Source: an uncultured Acidimicrobiales bacterium
GTDB lineage: Bacteria; Actinomycetota; Acidimicrobiia; Acidimicrobiales; Bin134
DNA length: 64,000 bases
Reading direction: 5' to 3'
Assembly: GCA_951813325.1 (NCBI GenBank)
Contig: OX638350.1
Location: 124,001 to 188,000 of the forward strand
The notes below the pieces were generated by a model. That model was not told the origin of the DNA. It was given only the letters and a program-made list of their open reading frames with translations, and searched no databases. The translations under genes were made by a program, and so were the position numbers. Position 1 is the stretch's first letter. Each line of letters starts with the position of its first letter. Below, one piece after another: positions 60,589-64,000 of the stretch.

Positions 60589-61902
60589 TCAGTGGTACAT
60601 GAGGTATTCGTCGAGTTCCCACTGGGTCACTTCGCCCCCGGGCACGTCTTCACCCACTGCGGCGATGTAGCGCTCCCACTCGGCCTGCTTGTTGGCGATG
60701 AAGTTCTGGCACAAGTCGTCGCCCACCGCGGCCATCAGCGCGGGATCGGCCACCAGGTGCTCCAGCGCCACAGCCAGGCTGGGCGCCGCGCCCACATCGG
60801 TATTGACCTCTTCGAACCCGTCGGTGGTCAGTGGGTCGGGGCACTCCAACTCATCGACCACCCCGAGCCGGGCGGCTTGGAGAATGGTGGCCACCCCGAG
60901 GTGGATGTTGACCGCGCCGTCACCCACCCGGTTTTCGATCCGGGTGGCGATCCCTCTTGCCTCGGGTATCCGATTGGCCGCGCAGCGGTGGTCGTGGCCC
61001 CAGTTGGCCCAGTAGCCGTTGAGCTCTGCCGGCTGGAGCCGCCGGTAGGCGTTCACCGTGGGGGCGCACAGCGCGGTGAGAGCCTGGTGGTGAGCCACCA
61101 GGCCGGCTAGGCATCCCTTGGCCAGGGCTGAGAGGCCGTCGTCGGCCGAGGTGTCGTTGAAGGCGTTGTGGCCCTCAGCGTCGACCAGCGAGAAGTTCAC
61201 GTGTACGCCGCTGCCGGCCACCCCGACAAACGGCTTGCCCAGAAACGTCAGGTCCAGGCCGTGGCTCAGGGCCACCTCCCGGGCCAGCACCCGGAATAGG
61301 AACGCCTCGTCGGCCGCTTTGAGGGCGTCGTCGTACTCCAGCGTGAGCTCGAACTGCGACTCGTCGTACTCGGCGTTGATGCTCTCCAGCGGGAACCCGC
61401 ATCTCCAAGCGGTGCGGGTGATGTCGTCGAGCAGTCCGGTCGGATCGGCTGAGCGCCCGGTTCCGTAGACGAACGACCGGGGAGTGTCCCAGCGCTCCCA
61501 GCCGCCCTCGCCGTCAGGCTGGAGCACATAGGCCTCTAGCTCGATGCCCACCTTGGGCGCATAACCGAGGTCAGCCCACGCGGCAATGGCCCGCTGGAGG
61601 GCGTAGCGGGCCGAGACGGTGTAGGGCTGCCCCTTGAAGTCGAGATGGCCCACCACCACACCGGTGGCGTCGTCCTCCCAGCTTGTGCGGACCTCGTGGG
61701 GGTCGAAGCTGGCCATGACGTCGGGAAGCCCTTCCAGCAGATAGGTGCCGGGGGCGGGGATGAGGCTGCGGTCGTAACCGAGGGCGAAGGTGGTGATGCA
61801 GTGGCCGGTGCCGTGTTCGGCCAGGTGGACAGGCAGGTACTTGCCCCGGGCCAGGCCGAGATGATCGGGCCAGAGGACCCGGATCCGGTCGTAGTCGCTC
61901 AT
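60589..61902 (-). CDS. Glutamine-synthetase-like ligase, second of two
   Basis: A 437-residue GS-fold protein distinct from the 45.1-kb one. LRxGKYLP-type N-terminus (GLARGKYLPVHLAEHG), VGIELEAYVL, NAEYDESQFELTLEYDDAL, AGSGVHVNFSLV and TRIENRVGDGAVNIHLGVAT are the active-site blocks. The expected reaction is ATP-dependent gamma-glutamylation of an amine. It is the second gene of a minus-strand unit, 39 bp after the alpha/beta hydrolase, under site C. Neighbouring GATase and PuuD-like hydrolases could later remove the glutamyl group. Confidence 0.85.
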   Translation of the reverse strand: MSDYDRIRVLWPDHLGLARGKYLPVHLAEHGTGHCITTFALGYDRSLIPAPGTYLLEGLPDVMASFDPHEVRTSWEDDATGVVVGHLDFKGQPYTVSARYALQRAIAAWADLGYAPKVGIELEAYVLQPDGEGGWERWDTPRSFVYGTGRSADPTGLLDDITRTAWRCGFPLESINAEYDESQFELTLEYDDALKAADEAFLFRVLAREVALSHGLDLTFLGKPFVGVAGSGVHVNFSLVDAEGHNAFNDTSADDGLSALAKGCLAGLVAHHQALTALCAPTVNAYRRLQPAELNGYWANWGHDHRCAANRIPEARGIATRIENRVGDGAVNIHLGVATILQAARLGVVDELECPDPLTTDGFEEVNTDVGAAPSLAVALEHLVADPALMAAVGDDLCQNFIANKQAEWERYIAAVGEDVPGGEVTQWELDEYLMYH

Positions 61903-61941
61903 GGAGTGGTTCCTCTCATCACGGGGAGACTTCTGCTCTCA

Positions 61942-62745
61942 TCATGGCTGAGCCGCCGGAAGCGATCCCAAAAACTCGCCAACGAGTCGGTTGAAGAATG
62001 CAGGGGCTTCGGCCGGGCTGAGGTGGCCTGCTCCGGGGATCACCTCTAGCTGGCTGTTTTGGATACCCGTGTGGAGCTCGGCGGCATAGGACAGCGGCGT
62101 CTCCTCGTCGAGCTCGCCGACCACTACCAGCGTGGGCGCGCTGATCTCTCCGAGCCGGTGGCGTACGTCATGGGTTGGAAGCAGTTGGCAGGCGGCTCGG
62201 AAACCTGACTCGGGTATGCGGGCAAACGCCGCGATGGCCTGATCCCGGTCAAGCCCCTCAAATCCGGGAGCGGTGATCCCGTCGATGACGTCGGTGGCGA
62301 TATCGGCCAGCGGCACTCCGTCGTCGATGGGCGCGGTGCGCAATCGGCGCCATTCCTCGGGATCGGTCCCATCGCCGCCGAAAGCGGCGCTGGTGTCGGC
62401 TAGTACCAGCGATCGCACTCGGGGCGGATGGCGTAGCGCGGTGTGCAGCGCATGGTGTCCACCGAACGACAAACCGCACAGGTGGGCAGATTCCACCCCC
62501 AGCCGATCCAACAGCCCGGCCACCGCATCGGCGATGGCCTCGAAGGTGAGCGGGCTTATGGGCGACGACTCACCGTAGCCGGGCATGTCCCATGCTACGC
62601 ACTGCCACTGGTCGCAAAAAGCCTCGATCTGGGGCTCCCACGCCGTTCGCGACCCGCCCAAGCCGTGGAGAAACAGCACAACATCGCCATCACCTGCCTC
62701 GCGCCAGGAAATTGTGCGGTCGACGTCTCGAATCTGTGGTCCCAA
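61942..62745 (-). CDS. Alpha/beta hydrolase (ring-cleavage product or enol-lactone type)
   Basis: A 267-residue hydrolase. The oxyanion segment is LFLHGLGGSRTAW, the nucleophile elbow GLSFGGHHAL (Ser near residue 94), the acid GELDEETP near 208 and the His PGAGHLSPAEAP near 238. The build is that of 3-oxoadipate enol-lactonase or meta-cleavage hydrolases, and NicD-type deformylases belong to the same fold. The start is TTG 62745; no better start is seen. It is divergent from the PuuD-like gene across site C and cotranscribed with the GS-like gene. Confidence 0.8.
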   Translation of the reverse strand: MGPQIRDVDRTISWREAGDGDVVLFLHGLGGSRTAWEPQIEAFCDQWQCVAWDMPGYGESSPISPLTFEAIADAVAGLLDRLGVESAHLCGLSFGGHHALHTALRHPPRVRSLVLADTSAAFGGDGTDPEEWRRLRTAPIDDGVPLADIATDVIDGITAPGFEGLDRDQAIAAFARIPESGFRAACQLLPTHDVRHRLGEISAPTLVVVGELDEETPLSYAAELHTGIQNSQLEVIPGAGHLSPAEAPAFFNRLVGEFLGSLPAAQP

Positions 62746-62773
62746 CGCGAACCAAACTAACGTTCGAAGCGAA

Positions 62774-62793
62774 AGCGTTTGGAAGCGAACAAT
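62774..62793. promoter_or_regulatory. Regulon palindrome, site C
   Basis: AGCGTTTGGAAGCGAACAAT, a weaker version of sites A and B with the same spacing of half-sites (CGTTTGG and CRAAC). It lies in the 51-bp gap between the divergent alpha/beta hydrolase and PuuD-like genes. A further half-site-like inverted pair CGAAC/GTTCG occurs at 62748-62766. Confidence 0.7.
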
Positions 62794-62796
62794 TTC

Positions 62797-63504
62797 TTGG
62801 CCACGAAACCCCCATTGATCGGACTACCAGGTCGGCGCAAGCGCGCCTCGGAAGTGCGCGGTTTTCCCGACATCCTGGACGATTGCGACCTCGATCTGTA
62901 CTTTGCCGACTATGCCCGCGGCGTCATGGAGGCCGGCGGCACCCCGGTACACATCCCCATAGATGCCGATCCCGCCGCCGTTGGCGATCGGCTCGACGGC
63001 ATCGTCCTCCCCGGGGGAACCGACATCGACCCGATCCGCTATGAGGCCGACCCCGACCCCGAGCTGCTGGATCCCGAGCCCGAGCGCGACGATCTCGAAC
63101 TGGGGCTGCTTTCGGCCGCTCTCGACGCCGAACTCACCGTCCTCGGCATCTGCCGGGGGATCCAGCTGCTCAATGTGCTTCAGGGGGGCACCCTGCACCA
63201 GCACATCCCGGAACACAGCCGCTTCGACCTTCCCATCGATACCACCATCCACCAGGTGAGCTTTGCCGAGGGCTCCACCTTGCATGGGCTCTACGGCTCA
63301 TCAGCCCGGGTGAACAGCCTCCACCATCAAACAGTGGCCGATTTGGGCCGGGATCTCACCGTCACTGCCCGGGCCGACGACGGCACCATCGAAGGCCTGG
63401 AGATGGGAGATCACGTGGTCGCCGTCCAATGGCACCCCGAGATGATGCCTACCCGCGACACCGATCCCATCTTCGGTTGGCTCGTGCACCGGGCATCCCG
63501 CTAG
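62797..63504 (+). CDS. PuuD-like gamma-glutamyl hydrolase (peptidase C26)
   Basis: A 235-residue class I GATase-fold hydrolase. IVLPGGTDIDPIRY, the nucleophile in VLGICRGIQLLNV, GGTLHQHIP, VNSLHHQ and the His/Glu of VAVQWHPEM are the blocks of gamma-glutamyl-GABA hydrolase (PuuD). It should release glutamate from gamma-glutamylated intermediates made by the GS-like ligases. TTG 62797 (MATKPPLIGLPGRR) is chosen because an earlier TTG at 62779 would start inside site C. The leader is then only 3 bp from the palindrome, so a leaderless transcript is likely. Confidence 0.85.
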   Translation: MATKPPLIGLPGRRKRASEVRGFPDILDDCDLDLYFADYARGVMEAGGTPVHIPIDADPAAVGDRLDGIVLPGGTDIDPIRYEADPDPELLDPEPERDDLELGLLSAALDAELTVLGICRGIQLLNVLQGGTLHQHIPEHSRFDLPIDTTIHQVSFAEGSTLHGLYGSSARVNSLHHQTVADLGRDLTVTARADDGTIEGLEMGDHVVAVQWHPEMMPTRDTDPIFGWLVHRASR

Positions 63505-63623
63505 ACGCAGCCTATCTTCGCTAGGGAAACAAGGCTGTGGATCGCGGCACACCTTGCATGGCTAAAGTGGTGGGTAATCTTCCCCCTTCCCCCTTTTGCC
63601 TGAACGGGTAGAGGAACAAGATC

Positions 63624-63971
63624 ATGCAAGCGATCACTGCAACCATCATCGGCGTGTTGGGCACCGGGTTCATCTCGGTGTTCTTGTATGCCATGCGCAT
63701 GATGAGCGCGAGGTTCGACCGGATAGACGACCGGTTCGACCGGATAGACGACCGGTTCGACCGGACAGACGACCGGTTCGACCGGATCGAAGATAAGTTC
63801 ACCGGCCAGATCAACGGAGTTCATAGCCGCATCGACGGCCTTCGCAGCGAGTTTCATCGCGAACTTGGCAGCATTCGCGAAGAGATGCATAAGGGGTTCA
63901 AAGAGCACGGAGAACGACTAGCTCGTATCGAAGCTCATCTCGAGATTGATCCCCCTGCCGAAGCCGCCTAG
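63624..63971 (+). CDS. Membrane-anchored heptad coiled-coil protein
   Basis: A 115-residue protein. An N-terminal membrane helix (TATIIGVLGTGFISVFLYAM, about 5-24) is followed by four 7-residue units RFDRIDD (21-bp repeats at 63711-63794), a longer coiled coil and the C-terminal ERLARIEAHLE...AEAA, a match to the tail of the 39614 and 40493 proteins. Its TAG stop lies inside the end of the MITE-like element (cTAGtggtgtg), so the insertion may have set the present C-terminus. The function is unknown. Confidence 0.7.
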   Translation: MQAITATIIGVLGTGFISVFLYAMRMMSARFDRIDDRFDRIDDRFDRTDDRFDRIEDKFTGQINGVHSRIDGLRSEFHRELGSIREEMHKGFKEHGERLARIEAHLEIDPPAEAA

Positions 63972-64000
63972 TGGTGTGTCGTGGGTTTAGCGCCGTGGAT
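63968..64000. mobile_element. Left end of the MITE-like element
   Basis: These 33 bp equal the first 33 bp of the complete element at 19590 (CTAGTGGTGTGTCGTGGG and on, to GCCGTGGAT). The element continues beyond the right edge of the window. Confidence 0.9.

Overview
The window reads as chromosomal DNA of a high-GC actinobacterium. The evidence is the very GC-rich third codon positions, many GTG and TTG starts, start/stop overlaps of the TGATG or ATGA type, and lipoprotein signals of the 'VAAACGNDDD' style. The crowding of acyl-CoA, P450 and ring-cleavage enzymes would fit an environmental member of the Acidimicrobiia. That placement is an inference, because no rRNA or marker gene is present. 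The only RNA gene seen is a tRNA-Gly(CCC) at 12.37 kb.

Layout, left part (0-20 kb). A secreted FG-GAP propeller protein with a PESTPAGDTP repeat stalk runs off the left edge. A two-gene operon follows (FAD monooxygenase and an arylmalonate-decarboxylase/maleate-isomerase relative). Next come a 1669-residue exonuclease-DinG-RecQ fusion and a UvrD-like helicase with a NERD-like N-terminus, convergent with a Fic protein that carries an AbiEi-like N-terminal domain. After the tRNA and a TIM-barrel gene there is a 6-kb tandem duplication. It holds two Pro/Thr-repeat lipoproteins, a large Cys-rich membrane-anchored protein and a collapsed remnant of a second copy of that protein. A perfect 168-bp MITE-like element lies beside it.

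Middle part (20-40 kb). A LacI-controlled beta-fructoside uptake operon (repressor, binding protein, two permeases, GH32 hydrolase, ATPase) has a readable promoter and operator. It is followed by a phosphohexomutase, an enoyl-CoA hydratase, a DUF2264-like/glycosyltransferase fusion, a 2-hydroxyacid dehydrogenase, an SDR/thioesterase pair, and a homoprotocatechuate-like pair (aldehyde dehydrogenase and FAH-family hydrolase) divergent from a MarR regulator. A segment with a small coiled-coil gene and the end of an aldehyde dehydrogenase gene is duplicated at 39.6-41.2 kb.

Right part (40.8-63.5 kb). This is one large catabolic region. A twelve-gene minus-strand operon starts with a branched-chain-amino-acid-type ABC transporter. 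It continues through a GntR regulator, acyl-CoA dehydrogenase, alcohol dehydrogenase, glutamine-synthetase-like ligase, cytochrome P450, class III aminotransferase, 3Fe-4S ferredoxin and aldehyde dehydrogenase. Beside it lie a NicX-like dioxygenase, an acyl-CoA-dehydrogenase-like flavoprotein, an acetoacetate-decarboxylase-like protein, a second P450, a class III extradiol dioxygenase, a GATase, a second glutamine-synthetase-like ligase, an alpha/beta hydrolase and a PuuD-like gamma-glutamyl hydrolase. Three copies of a 20-bp palindrome (consensus roughly ATCGTTTGGNANCAAACRAT) sit in front of its transcription units, which suggests one regulon. My reading is a gamma-glutamylation-dependent route for degrading an amine, possibly an aromatic or N-heterocyclic one. 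The substrate cannot be read from the sequence.

Four small membrane-anchored coiled-coil genes with in-frame 33- or 21-bp repeats are scattered through the window, and three pieces of the same MITE-like element are present.
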